Of a stretch of DNA of 64,000 nucleotides, positions 46,245 to 58,413 are shown piece after piece. Source of the DNA: Gentiana macrophylla. Taxonomy: Eukaryota > Streptophyta > Magnoliopsida > Gentianales > Gentianaceae. The notes under the pieces are model-generated. The model was given only the letters and a program-made list of their open reading frames with translations, had not been told where the DNA came from and did not search any database. The stretch's first letter is position 1. Every line of letters starts with the position of its first letter. The translations under genes and the position numbers were made by a program. The stretch covers positions 30,282,589 through 30,346,588 of the forward strand of contig CM047813.1 of NCBI GenBank assembly GCA_026214975.1, given 5' to 3'.

Positions 46245-46680
46245 ATGGATCCTTACGGCCAATTACGGCTCATTTCTTACTCATTCGGAGGCTACAACTA
46301 CGGTGCCATGGGTTACGGAACACAACCTTATTACCAAATCAGCCCATACACCGCATCATATGGAAATGAGTGGGATAATGCCCCAAGTTACTATGATCAA
46401 CAACTCGATACTCTTCCACCTCCGCCTCGAGAATCGAGAGACCTCAATGGAGCAAATGGATGGCACTTGAGCAAACCGTTGAAAAGTTGAGTAAAGTGGT
46501 CCAAGAGCACCACCAAGAGTTTCAGTAATGACTTAGAAACGATGCAAATAGCCATCTGAAACTTGGAGCTTAAAGTGCAACAACTGTTTGAGGAGTTTGA
46601 GAGGAGAGAACGTGAGACTTTCATTGAAGTCACCCCGGAAGAACACTACGAGGATGGTATGACTCTTGTATCTATTGAGT
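46245..46680 (+). pseudogene. LARD-A small ORF, MDPYG family, frameshifted
   Basis: From ATG 46245 the product starts MDPYGQLRLISYSFGGYNYG, then AMGYGTQPYYQISPYTASYG and NEWDNAPSYYDQ. It is aromatic, Tyr/Gly rich and lacks known domains. The first frame ends at 46490. Frameshifts then lead to coiled-coil-like text (LEQTVEKLSKVVQEHHQEFQ; LELKVQQLFEEFERRERETF; TPEEHYEDGM). It matches the intact 166-residue ORF at 63182-63682 (minus) in LARD-D. Function unknown; an RNA- or particle-binding role for the non-autonomous element is only a guess. Confidence 0.7.
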
Positions 46681-48649
46681 CACTGTTCCGCCTTCATTTA
46701 GTCATATTGTTATATCTTCAAAAAAATTCACCTATTGAGTTTGTTGTTGATTTTGAGCCTAAATGTTCATACTTGGTGCTAGAGTCGTTATTGGTTGGTA
46801 TATGTTTTAGTTCGGGGAAAGTGAATTCATTGTTCTGTGCAATGGATTCATTGAACCAATCTCGGTGGTGGGGATTGAGCCCTATAGTTCTATTGTTTTA
46901 TTTTCAAGGGGTGCTCAATTCTTACGATTTTTGTAGGGAGAAGCAACGGTTTGCTCTCCTTTGGTATAGCTATCCTTGACATGTTTGGGGGTAGAAAGTC
47001 GAGCTGAGGACTATAAACTCAGAATGTGTTTTTATTGCTTTTCCTTTCCCCTCGTGTTTCACTGTGTTTCTTTAGTTGTATTTTGATACTTAGGGTAAGT
47101 TTTGTTGTAATATAACCCGAGAAGTGTGTTTTGGGGGGGTTAGTGTGGTGTTTTTGGTTTTGATGAGTTGTGGTAACCCGGGTAGTTTCATTGTGTTATA
47201 CTCCATACTTGTACACCTTTGGTGTTGGTTGTGTATATTTTATAAGTACAGGTACCCTGGGAGTTCATTTTACGGATGCCACGTGATCGTACTCGTGCTT
47301 TTTCCGGTTGTAAGCTAACTTTTCTACCCTTATCATTCGTGTTTCATTTTAAAGTAGGGGTGGTTGGTTTAGCTTCAATGTTTCATTTTCATGTCAAACG
47401 AGTTATACTTAGAGATTGTTATCCCTTGGGTGTAAATGAGTCGTTTTTAGAAATTTTGATGCATTTGACATTGGTTTTGATACATTGAGCCTTTTGATAT
47501 TGTTTTGATTGAACATATAGTGATTGTACAAATGCATTTCATTTGAGTTGGGATCATGTATTGAGAATGGAATAGTCCTATCACGTTAGCTTCGACTTCA
47601 TGAATCACCTTGACTAGTGAACGATTATGGTAGTTATTAATGACCGGTTACCTAGAACTTATATAAGTAACTTCGAGGCGAAAATAGAAAGGTCGTCGTT
47701 GTTAGGTACGGGATGACGGTTTTGGCATTTATTTTGACCCGATCAGAGCCAAAGGCCAACCTAAACGATTAATCCACTTTTACCCCTCTAAGCCTTTTGT
47801 AGGGTGGTTAGACTGCCACCCAAACTAGCCTTTCGTGTTACTAACCCGTGAAAATTGATGTCCCTAACATTATTTCGGTCTACATATCCTTGACTACCTT
47901 GCAATTGAGCTTGTTTGTTCCTCACATTTTTACGATGTTGCGAGGTATTGTTGAGACGTAAGTAATGGTATGGAGTCGTAATTTACGAGTTATTTCGGAA
48001 CGAGGAGTGTGACAATGTGTCGGTTTCGGTTTTGTTCGGAATGTTGATGTATATAAGAAGAAGAAAAAAAAGAAAAGAAAAAGAAACAAAAAAGAAAAGA
48101 AACAGAAGTGGTAAATGTACATATTTATAGTTTGTTATAAGTCCAAAAAGTGGACTAAAGTGTTGTGTAGTATTGTATATTATGAAGTTGAGGTTAGGGT
48201 TTGGACTCCGGAGATGTAAATATTTGGAAAGATTGAAGGCGAAGTGATAACCGAGTTTTGTGTATATATCTCGGTTAAAGCTCTTTTGCACCTTCTTTTT
48301 TCTATTTTATCGTAAATATTCTTTCGTTAACCCCGACCCTAGCCTAACGATATAACCCTTCAAGTCCTACTCGACCGTACTAGACTTTGATTGACCTCGA
48401 TTAGTGGAGATGTTTACGACATATAAGCCTATGGTGTAGCCTCGGTACATTATACGTCTATAATCTAAACCGGTCGTAAGTGATGAATGTCGAAGAAGCT
48501 ATTCACACACACACATTCTTTTCTCAATGCAAGGTCGAACTTTAATCATATGCATTTGTGTCAATTACTTGTGTTTTACCATTTCAATTCTTTTAGACTA
48601 AATGTATGATAGCAATGTTGACTCCATCTTTATTTTTGAATCGCTCATC
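46681..48649 (+). other. LARD-A internal non-coding region with blocks shared with LARD-D
   Basis: No protein domain. Blocks around 46975-47030 (GGGTAGAAAGTCGAGCTGAGG) and 47600-47710 (CCTTGACTAGTGAACGATTATG, CGAGGCGAAAATAGAAAGGTCG) align with the LARD-D minus strand at ~62800-62870 and ~61800-61920. A G7 run at 47134-47141 may correspond to the LARD-D internal purine tract. Purine-rich GAAAAGAAA lies at 48058-48108. Confidence 0.6.
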
Positions 48650-48687
48650 TTTGCTCAAGGGCGAGCAAACGCTAAGTAGGGGGTAGT
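48650..48687 (+). other. LARD-A hairpin and polypurine tract
   Basis: Perfect stem-loop TTTGCTC/GAGCAAA (7 bp arms, 6 nt loop) at 48650-48669, then CGCTAAGTAGGGGGTAGT up to the LTR start. Same layout as in LARD-B and LARD-D. Confidence 0.8.
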
Positions 48688-50361
48688 TGATGAGAGTCAA
48701 ATTGACTATCATTTTCTATGTAATTATACCCCGTTTATACCTCGTTTTATATGTTTCCTGAGACATTTGGTTGTATTTTGATGTATTTACACCTTGGTTA
48801 TCATTTCGGGACCTAGGGCGTAAAGTCCGGGATTCTCTCGGTCTTTTTTCGTGTAAATTTACTATACTCTCGGTCACCCTAGTGTCCTGTAGGGATTATG
48901 TGTGGTATTTGTTGTGATTTTGTACAGGACTTAGGTGTTTGAGATGTCCGGAAGGCGAGATACGAGGATTGGAACATGTGCCCGAAGCTTAAACGCGTTC
49001 AAACGGATCAAAACGTGTTGGTACTACAACCATACCTTCCATTTATCTGCATTTTGATCCACCTTGAGGCATTTTCTGGCTGGACATCTTCATGAAAGTT
49101 GTATACAATTTCATTAGCTTTCCAAGGCATTTTGAATCACTTTCGATTTGGAGGTCTACACACAAAGTTATGACCTATTTACTTGAGGTGTGTCACCCGA
49201 GCGCGCGCCTAAGAAGGCCAAATGTTTCAATGATGTGATTTCAGTGACCTGGGCGTGCGCCTAAGGTTTGCTAGGCGCGCGCCTAACAGTCATATCTGCA
49301 AAAACACTATAAATACCCCCCATTTGATCTAGATCGGTCCTCTCCTCTTTTAGATCGATTTTTCAAAGATTTTCGCTGCTTTTCTTCATCTTTTCTTAGC
49401 TTAGATTAGTTAGAGGTATATTAGCTAAGATTAGTTGTAGATTGTTGTAATCCGGAGGATCTCGAAGATAGCTTGACGCGTTATTGACGGGATTTCGTTC
49501 GGTGGATCGATTTTCTACGGCATAATATATTTGGTATTTTGTTTTCCTTTCTTGTTCTTGCTTTCAATCTTTGTTTTTGTTATATTTATTGTTGATTTCT
49601 TGTTGTTTTTGTTGATAAGATGAGTAGCTAGTTTTTCCAATAGTCGAGTTATGTGATAGTCTATGAAATCGAATCCTTAGCTCGTTGATTAAAGTGTTTT
49701 GATGTTATGATTGTTAGATTCTCGGTGTTGTTATCGTTCTAGAACTTATTCGTAAATGACTTTTATTGAACTCGCGACTCGATAATCGTATTTCACGCGT
49801 CTTCTTTACATATGTATTTTGCGAGAGGATGCGGGAAAAGGGGTTCTAGGATCACTGTGTAAAACCGACTGAGTTGTTCAGACTCGGTTTCGTTGTGAGG
49901 TTTGTATCGACTTGTCGAGCGTCTCATAGAGCGTAGACCTTGTTGAGTCAGTTAAATCCGGTCAGCGGACTGTTGAATTCGACATAGGAAACTAGGTTGT
50001 TGAAATTGGCGCTTAGTTTCAGAAATAGGAGACGACATCCTTTAACAATGTCAAGAACATTAGATTTTATCAAAATCACTTCTGGATACGAGTTAGGGTT
50101 AGATAGTAGTAGATTGGATCATAGCTCGGCTATCTCTTTTATATAGTTTTAAACTCTTTTATTTTGTGTATATTTAGTTTGTAGAACCGGTGATCTGACA
50201 AGTCACCACGTTCAATTATTGTGTTGACCTGAACTAGGGACGAGACCGACTTTGGTACTCGACCAGATTCCCTGTGGGATACGACCTTGACTCACCAATT
50301 CTAGGCTACAGTTGACCCGGTACACTGCCGGTGAGATTGGACACTTAGAAAAGGCCGATCA
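48688..50361 (+). repeat. LARD-A 3' LTR
   Basis: Nearly identical to 44373-46040. TATAAATA is at about 49308-49315, with the same palindromic words upstream (about 49248-49285). Confidence 0.95.
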
Positions 50362-50366
50362 GTTAT

Positions 50367-51430
50367 CACACATACTATTCCGATAAAAGAGTGTCTCTTT
50401 GTTCCAACACATTAATGGCCATGCGTTATATCCCGAAATTCATGAGTGCTCCAGAGACGGTCTATATCTCATAGAAAGCGGCCTGACTTCCACACTCACA
50501 TAAGTAAGTCCATTAAAAGTGATACTGCGTGTCACTTTCTCCAATAATAGGAATTATTAAGAACTATATTCAACATTTATCATGCGGTGTTTACTCACAC
50601 TAGAGATTTTATGAATGAGATTTATCAAATACTCTAGTGCCTTGTTCTATTTAGACTTTAACTTGTATGTACCCTTTGACTTTGTTTATATTTGAAAACA
50701 TAAGTAGGGTTCTCATCAAGGCTAACTAATGTTTCATAGACTTTAATCCCATTCCTTTCGTTGTTTTCACAATCATCTCTCTAGCCAGTCCTTTCGTCAA
50801 AAGATCTGCTAGGTTATTCTTTGACTCTATCTAGTCAACAGAGATTACTCCTTGATTAAGTAATCCACGAAGAGACTGATGTCTCAGATTAAGGTGTCGT
50901 TGCTTACTATTGTAAGTCTTACTTACTACTAAATACAAAGTAGCTTTATTATCACAATGTATCATTACTGCTGGATATGGCTTTTCCCACATGGGAATTT
51001 CGATCAATAAATTTCTCAGTCATTCCGCTTCTTTACTTGCATCTGCCAATGCAATAAATTCTGCTAACATAGTCGAATCCGAAACACAAGTTTGCTTCTT
51101 TGAACACCAAGATACAGTTGCACCTCCTAAAGTAAAAAACCCATCAAGTGGTGGAATTAGAATTTGATTCTATGTTATTCCAACTTGCATCACTATACCC
51201 TTAAAGTAGAGCAGGAAACCCACAATATTGTAATCCGTAATCAATTGTTCCTTTAAAGTATCTCAGAAGTCTGGAAATTGCATTACAATATTCTTTTCCT
51301 GGATTACTAGTGAAATGACATAATATACCAACTGCATATGCAATATCAGATCTTGTGCAATGCATAGCATACATAAGACTTCCTATCACACTTGCTTATT
51401 GTAAGTTTAGATGCATACAATATGACTTCC
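50367..51430 (-). pseudogene. Cop5 RNase H and pol C-terminus
   Basis: The minus strand contains MIGSLMYAMHCTRSDIAYAV and RLLRYFKGTIDYGLQY. Degraded RNase H blocks follow ([52 protein letters not shown]). Multiple stops. Confidence 0.8.
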
Positions 51431-52290
51431 TATCAGATCCATGGGTGTAGATGCAGGCTTATGGTCCATATGACCATACTTTTTAAGGATATTTTCAATA
51501 TAATGAGATTGATCTAATTATATAAATCCATCTTTCTTCATTATTTTGATCCCTAAGATCACGTTCGCTTCCCCCAAATCCTTCATATCAAAGTTAGATT
51601 CCAATAATTGCTTGGTCTCCTTTATGGATTCCTAATTCGGACCAAAGATGAGCATATCATCCACATATAGGAAAACAATGATGCGTGCACCATTTCTATA
51701 TGTAGAGTAAATACATTTATCAGCTTCATTGACTTTGAATCTGTTTTCCAGCATTACTTTATTGAACTTTTCATGTCATTGCATAGGGGCTTGCTTGAGA
51801 ACATAAAGGGATTTGACTAATTTGCAAACCTTCTTCTCTTGTCCTGGTAACACAAAACCCTCGGGCTGCTCCATATACACTTCTTCCTCCAAATCACCAT
51901 TTAGAAAGCCGTTTTCACATCCATTTGATGGACAACTAAATTGTGAATCAAAGCAAGCGATAACAACACACAAATATATGATATTCGTGCCACTGAAGCA
52001 TATTAATCAAAAATAATTTATGCCATGACGCTGCTTTAAACCTTTAGCCACTAGACCGGTTTTGTATTTGTTAATGGAACCATATGCATTTAACTTCTTC
52101 TTGAAGATCCATTTAGAACCGATTGGTTTAGAACCACTAGGTAAATCTACTAATTTCCATGTCTGATTCGACATGATGGATCTCATTTCATCATTGATTG
52201 CTTCTTTACAAAAAACAGCTTCATGTGATGAAATGGCTTCTGAATATGTAACAGGATCACTATCATCATTGATCATTAACTTGGTTTGGT
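51431..52290 (-). pseudogene. Cop5 reverse transcriptase
   Basis: The minus strand reads YSEAISSHEAVFCKEAINDE, MSNQTWKLVDLPSGSKPIGS and KWIFKKKLNAYGSINKYKTG. After a deletion/frameshift come NGFLNGDLEEEVYMEQPEGF and KVCKLVKSLYVLKQAP, then a decayed YVDD region near 51655-51675. Confidence 0.85.
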
Positions 52291-52589
52291 GTGTAATGTT
52301 ATTTTACATCACCTTCCAGTAAATACGTCACAAATCCAAGACCAAAGGATTTTTTCAATCCTTTATCTCTTACTTCTCTTTGGCTCTAAATCTGATTGTC
52401 GTTCCACCGATGTTCAAAAGATTCATCATTAACTCTCTTGGCATTGCCAATAATTCCAGATTGCACAGAAGAAGACTTATACAAATGCTCAAAAATTCAG
52501 CATCATATGATTCGATAATTTCATAATTTTCTAGTTTTAAAAATCTATAAGCAGTACTATTCTTTGCATAACCAACAAAAGCACATTTA

Positions 52590-53430
52590 TAAGTTTAACT
52601 ACCTAATTTAGTAATCTCAGATTTTGTTTTTCTTACGTAAGCAAGACATCCCCAAACCTTTAGACGATTAATATCAGGTTTCCGATTAAACCATAACTCA
52701 TAAGGTGTCTTACTAATCTTTTTCTTCGGAATCCTATTAAGAATATAACATGCGCTTAAAAGTGCTTCACCCCACCATTGATCAGATAAACCAGAACTAA
52801 TTAACATGCAATTTACCATATCTATTAAAGTTCGGTTTTTCCGTTCTGCCACTCCATTCGATTCTGGTGAATACGGTGGAGTAAACTCGTGAACAATATC
52901 GTTGTCTTCACGACTTTTATTAATTCTATTACTTGGTATTCTCTACCTCTGTCAGAGAGTAAAACTTTAATTTTTTCGGTTCAATTGATTTTCAAGTTCT
53001 ACTTTAAAAATTAGAAATTTATTTAACACTTCATCTTTACTTTTCAGCAAATACACATAGGCATATTTTGAGAAATCATCTATAAAAGTCACAAATTATT
53101 TATGTCCTCCACGTGATACTTTGCTATGCAAATCAGAAACATCTGAGAGTTTAAGACCAAATAAATTTTTTTTGATGCGAAGACCAAGGAATTCAGATAT
53201 GTGCTTTACTGATTTATGCGGTTTACATGTCATTTTTCCTTGAACACATATATCACATTTGTCAACATTATCATATGTGCATTTCAAAAGAATGCCTAGG
53301 TTGTGCATTGTCAAAAATTAGTGTCCTATAATTCCCACCTTGGAATTGTCTAAAATTAACATCATAAATAAGTGCACAATGAGATTCATTCACCGCAAGT
53401 AATTATACATTTTAACCAAACAAGCGTCCA
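52590..53430 (-). pseudogene. Cop5 integrase
   Basis: Zinc-binding head remnants (HSFEMHI; CDICVQGKMTCKPHKS) lie at 53200-53400. MAERKNRTLIDMVNCMLISS, containing the catalytic-glutamate region, starts at 52852 and leads to WWGEALLSACYILNRIPKKK and YELWFNRKPDINRLKVWGCL. The middle is broken by stops. Confidence 0.85.
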
Positions 53431-53760
53431 GGTTAAAAAAGGAATTTACACATTACATAAATAACACTTATATGTACTGTTTCGATTGTTCTGATTACTA
53501 TTCAGAATCACTCTTTGACAAAATATTTAAATCATATGAGATGGCAAATTAATTTATTTTAATAAAGAAATGTACTAGAAAGTTAGCAAACTGCTATGAA
53601 CGGGTAACACACCACAATTACACAAACACTAACCGATTGAAACTAAGCCGATAAATCCAATTTTGCAATAATGACGCAGAAGAATGAGATAAAAAAATTC
53701 ACTCATATATATTTGTATATATATATGTATATATGTATACATATATATATATATATATAT

Positions 53761-53791
<31 letters not shown>

Positions 53792-54068
53792 TACATATAT
53801 ATACATATTGGTTGCATACCTTCACATGGAGACAATAAAAAAATTTCTGATTGCTTGCCTCTTCGATTCGTTACTTGTTGTACAGTGCCACCTATAACTC
53901 TTTTGTTGTCTCGATTGTTCTGTGTCCATTGTATACGAATCTAACAATGCATTCAGAATGTGCCCATCAAAACGGTCAAGGAGAACCAAGTCTTGATTCA
54001 TGACTTAGATCGAAGGTGCCACAGTGTCATTCAATGTCATATCCTTAAACGAAGACATCTCTTACAAC
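53431..54068 (-). other. Cop5 leader remnant with AT microsatellite
   Basis: Gag and protease should be here but no coding motif is seen. An (AT/ATAC)n microsatellite is at 53702-53808. A 68-codon Tyr/Ile frame over it is an artefact of the repeat. No TGGTATC primer site adjoins the LTR. Confidence 0.6.
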
Positions 54069-54297
54069 TGTTGGGATAAATTAATACTTAGGGAAAGGAC
54101 AACAAAAAAAATACTCCAAGGCACGTGATTTGCGTTGTTTTTTAAGAGATGTTTCACCCCAACAAAGTCACTTGGGGTTCACATGAAAATATCTCTCAGG
54201 ATACAATTGAGGTGTTTGATTCAAACAGTGACTTGTTTGATCAAACCAGAGAACACTCAAAAAATAGTTTTGATGATGCTTGCAAAAACTAATGAAG
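54069..54297 (-). repeat. Cop5 5' LTR, first part
   Basis: Aligns with 43432-43660 of the other LTR and then breaks where Cop6 begins. The rest of this LTR is at 58414-58793. Confidence 0.9.
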
Positions 54298-54965
54298 TGA
54301 ATCAATTTTGATTTTATCAAAGGTTTTAGACTGTGAAACACCAAGAATGTGTGAAGGACAGTTGAGTGTAGTCAGAAAGACTGTGTTTGTGATGAGCTGG
54401 TGAAGAGGCAATCCAACCCTTCAAGGACCATTGGAGCAATCTTGGCTTAACAGTAATTCCACCTGTTAAAGACTAAGGCTCGAAGATTGTGAAGCTAGGG
54501 ATTAGTCAAGGACAATCAGTGTATAAATTTACTTTGTGTCTTGTAATTATAAACCTCAAGAACATAGTGAATTTCCTCCAACATCACAGGAGAAGAGAGG
54601 ATTGAAATGATTACACCACCTGGAACCTCTATAAACTCTGCCTCATTTACTTATTTACTTTACGCATTTATTTACTGCATTCTAGTTGTATCTCATCAGA
54701 TCACCAACTCAACAAGCATAAGAAACTGAGTCAAGCATTGCATTTCTCACACACAAACTGATAACTTAAGTTTCTATATAAAGGCTTCAATATATCCACT
54801 GCCGGTTAACTCAGTTCGAGCATAAGTCAGTTTAACTCATACTCAGCTTAGTTAGCTTAACTCCATACAAGTTTAAAATTGTGATTGTTCTCAAACATCC
54901 AGTTTGTTTTTGGTGACAAGTTTATTCACCCACCCTCTAAACTTGTGTCAGCCTTTTCAAGGGAC

Positions 54966-55190
54966 CAACAATTGGTATCAAAGCAAATCAAGTACTTTGA
55001 AGAGATCTTCGACTGAGCTCTATTAGTTTGTCTATTTGAAGTAATTGGTCTTCAGTTATTTCCGATTCCAACAATTGGTATCCTTTTGGAGGTGATCCAA
55101 ATTTGACTGCATCGAGGGATCAACAGAAGTAACTGGTCGTCAATTATTTTCGATACCAACAATTGGTATCGGAGCAGAGCTTCTGTTCTG
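54966..55190 (+). repeat. Threefold repeated primer-binding-site motif
   Basis: CCAACAATTGGTATC occurs at 54966, 55069 and 55158 (approximate starts). The second and third are within a ~90 bp tandem duplication that also repeats GAAGTAAYTGGTC. Only the first abuts the LTR; the third continues GGAGCAGAGC, also primer-like. Confidence 0.8.
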
Positions 55191-55320
55191 AAAAGATCCT
55201 TAGTTGTTAGAGCAAGTTGTTTTCAAAGAAAGTTTTCAAAACTGCTTCATGGACTCAAAGAATCACTTTAGGAATATGCTTAGCTGATCATTTTTAAGAT
55301 TTGATAAATACAAGTATAAA

Positions 55321-56289
55321 TTGCAGGCCTTTGTTGCTGATACTCAAGAAAAGTTGATTGAGACATTTATCGAGGATCCATCTGTCACTACAAGGAAAGA
55401 GAATTCTGAGACATTACCTATAAGCTTTCCAGCAGAAGATCATGATGAAGAAATCATACTCTTTGGAGCTGAACCAGTAAAGAACGATGCTGAATCAAGT
55501 AAAGGAAAACAGATAATGGAATGTGAAGAAACTAAAACTAAGAATTTATCAATCAAATGTCATGAGGTAAATGCTTCTACATCCAACTATCACACTGCCA
55601 TGAACAATCATAGAAATGCATATTTCAATGAAACTTTAGACACACTCATGAAGGAATTAGAGGAAATTCAAAAGAATTATAAGAATTTCAAAAAGAAAAA
55701 ATAATTGTTGAAAGCTGAAGTTCTAAGATTGAATGCTGAAATTATCCTTGTCAAGGCTAATAACATAACTCAAGGTATTGGCTCAACTGATGAAGTAACA
55801 AAAGTAATAAACATCACAGAATCTTCAGTTGATCTAGTCACCAAAGTTCAATTCAAACCAGGAAAGCCATATGGAGATAGATCAGGCTTAGGGTTTGATA
55901 GTCAACAAAATTCTAAGTTCAGGCCTTGTTCAGTAGCACCTAAGTTTGTGACCCCACAAAAGCCCAAAACTCAGAAAACTGATGAAGTTATTAGAACTGA
56001 TAACAATTCAGCACAACCTCGATCAAAAACTGACAAAGCTGTAAGATCAGTTGATGGCACTCAGCAAACTGACAATTCCTACAGAAAAACTCAGAAGGCT
56101 GAAAAAGTCAGAACTGGTCAGAGATCAGTTAATAAAACATTCATGTCCTATTTACCAAAGAATGATTCTCATTCGAAGGTTAATAGATTCAGGGGAAAGG
56201 GAGACTTTATCCAACTGATGAAGACTGGAATGGCCACACAACCACAGCTAAATCAACTCAGTTTCACAAAATTAGTAAGGAAAAACTGA
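55321..56289 (+). pseudogene. Cop6 gag-like ORF with one internal stop
   Basis: One frame of ~320 codons broken only by TAA at 55702-55704. The first half is acidic (FIEDPSVTTRKENSETLPIS; DEEIILFGAEPVKND) and ends in a Lys-rich coil (LMKELEEIQKNYKNFKKKK). The second half is basic (KPKTQKTDEVIRTDNNSAQP). It resembles the C-terminal gag of SIRE-type elements. No zinc knuckle was seen; the capsid core upstream is missing. Confidence 0.6.
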
Positions 56290-56639
56290 AAAGCTAAAAC
56301 AGCAGAATTGTGTGAAAACTGACAAATCTAACAGGAACTCTACTAAGTCAAAGAGTCAAGAAAGATATATGAGCTCAATTATCAAGATGTTCAAAGCCCT
56401 CAAAGAAGGGTTCAAGAATTAATCCAAAAGCTAACCAAAAAGGACCCAAATAGATATGGGTACCAAAAAGCTCTTAATTTGTTTTGCAGGAAAGAAACTG
56501 GTTTGTGAAAAGTGACATTATCAAAACTAAGTCAGTAAGTTGTCTTTCACAATTGAGCTTCTGAAAACTGATCAAGAAGATAACAACTGTCGGCTGACAC
56601 ATGGTTGGATAAGCTCAATGACAGTTTTCACAGCTGGAG
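56290..56639 (+). other. Cop6 remnant after gag
   Basis: Degraded coding-like sequence (KDPNRYGYQKALNLFCRKET style) up to the LTR C target site. No domain. Confidence 0.45.
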
Positions 56640-56644
56640 ATACA

Positions 56645-58413
56645 TGATGGGAGTCAACTTTACTGTACTTTGGTGCACAGTTTAACCCCCGTTTTATCAC
56701 TTTATTGGCATGTTTTGGGTAGATATAGACCATTTTGAGAGTAATATCGAGAGTTATATACACGGGGAGTTTAACTGTCACATCGATAGTAAACTCCGCC
56801 TTTTTAGTGATATTTGACTCTTTTCCGAACACTTTTGTCTTGCGGAATTATGCGTGGTGTTTGTTCGTACATGTTATTGCAATACTTAGGTGACTCGAGA
56901 ACCCGGAAGGCGATGTTTTGGAATGAGAAACGTGTTCGTGGCATGAAAGTAGCATGAAAGTGGAAGAAAAGCCAAGTTTGGAGTGAAATCAAGGCAAACT
57001 GGCGTTTGCCCTACCTCAAACTGGCGTTTGCCTCAAGCCTACCTCAAATTGGCGTTTGGCCAATGTAAACTGGCGTTCACAGAGTTGGCATCAAATACTG
57101 AAAGTTAGAGTTTTGGATATCCGAGCGTCCACATTACCCTAAACTAGCGTTTGGATAGGTTCAGCCCGACTCAAGAAAGCTCATACAAGACAAACGAGCG
57201 TCCAAGTACCTCAAACTGGCGTTTGTCCCTCAAGGCACGATCCATGAACTGGCGTTCAAGGCAAGGAAAACACTAGTTTGCTGAAGATGAAACCCTAATA
57301 TCATCAAGATTTCCAGGCAAACTAGCGTTTGCAAGGATGCAAACTGGAGTTTGAGACCGACACCCTACACTATAAATATGCAGCTTATTCAGCCCCTGAT
57401 CATTCTTGGCCGACTTTAGACTCTTCTTAGGCGATTTTGGTGCGATTTGAGTATAATTTGATCACCCTTCAATCCTTTGATCCCCTAGATAACATCCTTT
57501 GATTCTAAACACTTTTTATAGCTTAGATTTACATTCCAAGAACAAAAGATTCAACTTTTTGGTGCAATTATTTCTTCATACTTTTCTGGATCAGATTTTT
57601 TTCTGTTATATGGTAATGAATTATTTCTCTTTTATTATTTCTAGCATGTTTTCCTTTCTTTATTCCGTCATTAGCATAATCATGAGTAGCTAATTAGTTG
57701 TGTAGCCGACTTATGTGAAAGCGAGCGAAAACCCTAAGGGGGATGAGATTGGGAGTTGTGTAGTGAGTAATATTATGTTTAAACAATTAATCCACGTCCT
57801 AAAACTTATTTTAACATCTTTGAATTAGATTGATCACCTAGTTCACTGTCACACACATCGAACTTATAGATGCATTTTGCGGTGAGATGTGGGATAAGAG
57901 GTTTTAGGATCGTTGCGTAGATTCGGCCTAGTTGTTAGGTCCGTTTCCAATATAGAGGTTTGTCATCGTTGTTCGAGCAACTCTAGAACTTTATCATGTT
58001 AGGATAATCGGTTTTCTAAAGGGAGAGTCGGTTAGCTTCACATAGGGTGGTTAGATCGAGTTGTTCAGTCTAATCACTAGAATTAGGAGTTGGCACCCGT
58101 GGACGTCGTTAAACTACATTGGATAGGTAGGTCGGTTAAGACACGCTCCCTGTCAAGTCCTTCCTTAGGGGTAAAAGTAGCTTGTGGGATCATAGTTCGG
58201 CTATACCTTTTAATATCTAGAAGTAAACTCGTTAGTATAATCGTTGTTTCGCATTAGTATAATACCCTCCACTATTATTTTGACCTGAACTAAGTTCTCC
58301 ATCAGCTTTGGTACTTAGACATTACTCCCTGTGGATTCGACCTTGTGACCACTATACTCCCGTTGACTTGATACTCTGTCGGTGAAAGTTAGCGGTTAAG
58401 TATTTTGCTATCA
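56645..58413 (+). mobile_element. Solo LTR of a third LARD-like family (LTR-C, 1.77 kb)
   Basis: Starts TGATGGGAGTCAAC, ends GCTATCA, with a perfect ATACA target duplication (56640-56644 and 58414-58418). The start resembles LARD-A and LARD-D (TGATGAGAGTCAA). TATAAATA is at 57371-57378 with an array of CAAACTGGCGTTTG-type palindromes upstream (56993-57355). No internal region, so it is the product of LTR-LTR recombination. Confidence 0.92.
56993..57355 (+). repeat. CAAACTGGCGTTTG palindromic word array
   Basis: About ten variants, the best being GGCAAACTGGCGTTTGCC (56993-57010, 7 bp arms). Others are near 57017, 57045, 57065, 57140, 57190, 57212, 57245, 57316 and 57338, irregularly spaced. 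The array ends ~15 bp before the TATA box. Confidence 0.88.

Larger units (their letters stand above)
44373..50361 (+). mobile_element. LARD-A: complete non-autonomous LTR element (6.0 kb)
   Basis: LTRs 44373-46040 (1668 bp) and 48688-50361 (1674 bp) start TGATGAGAGTCAA and end CCGATCA and are almost identical. The GTTAT target duplication is perfect (44368-44372 and 50362-50366), inside Cop5. The primer-binding site TGGCGCCGTTGCCGGGGAA is at 46048-46066 and the PPT near 48675-48687. The 2.6 kb internal region has one small ORF and no gag-pol domains. Confidence 0.95.
54298..56639 (+). mobile_element. Cop6: 5' part of a SIRE/Maximus-like Copia
   Basis: A probable LTR (about 54298-54970, ending GGGACCAACA) is followed by TGGTATCAAAGC (54973-54984, initiator tRNA-Met type). 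A gag region comes next, truncated at ~56640 where the solo LTR C sits. After removing that LTR the sequence rejoins Cop5 LTR, so the 3' part of Cop6 was deleted before LTR C arrived. The lineage call rests on the gag style and LTR end. Confidence 0.75.

Noticed and set aside
48058..48108. GAAAAGAAA-rich run as the LARD-A polypurine tract
   Set aside because: It is ~600 bp from the LTR; the proper tract adjoins the 3' LTR at 48675-48687.
53629..53835. Tyr/Ile-rich minus-strand frame
   Set aside because: It is produced entirely by the AT/ATAC microsatellite.
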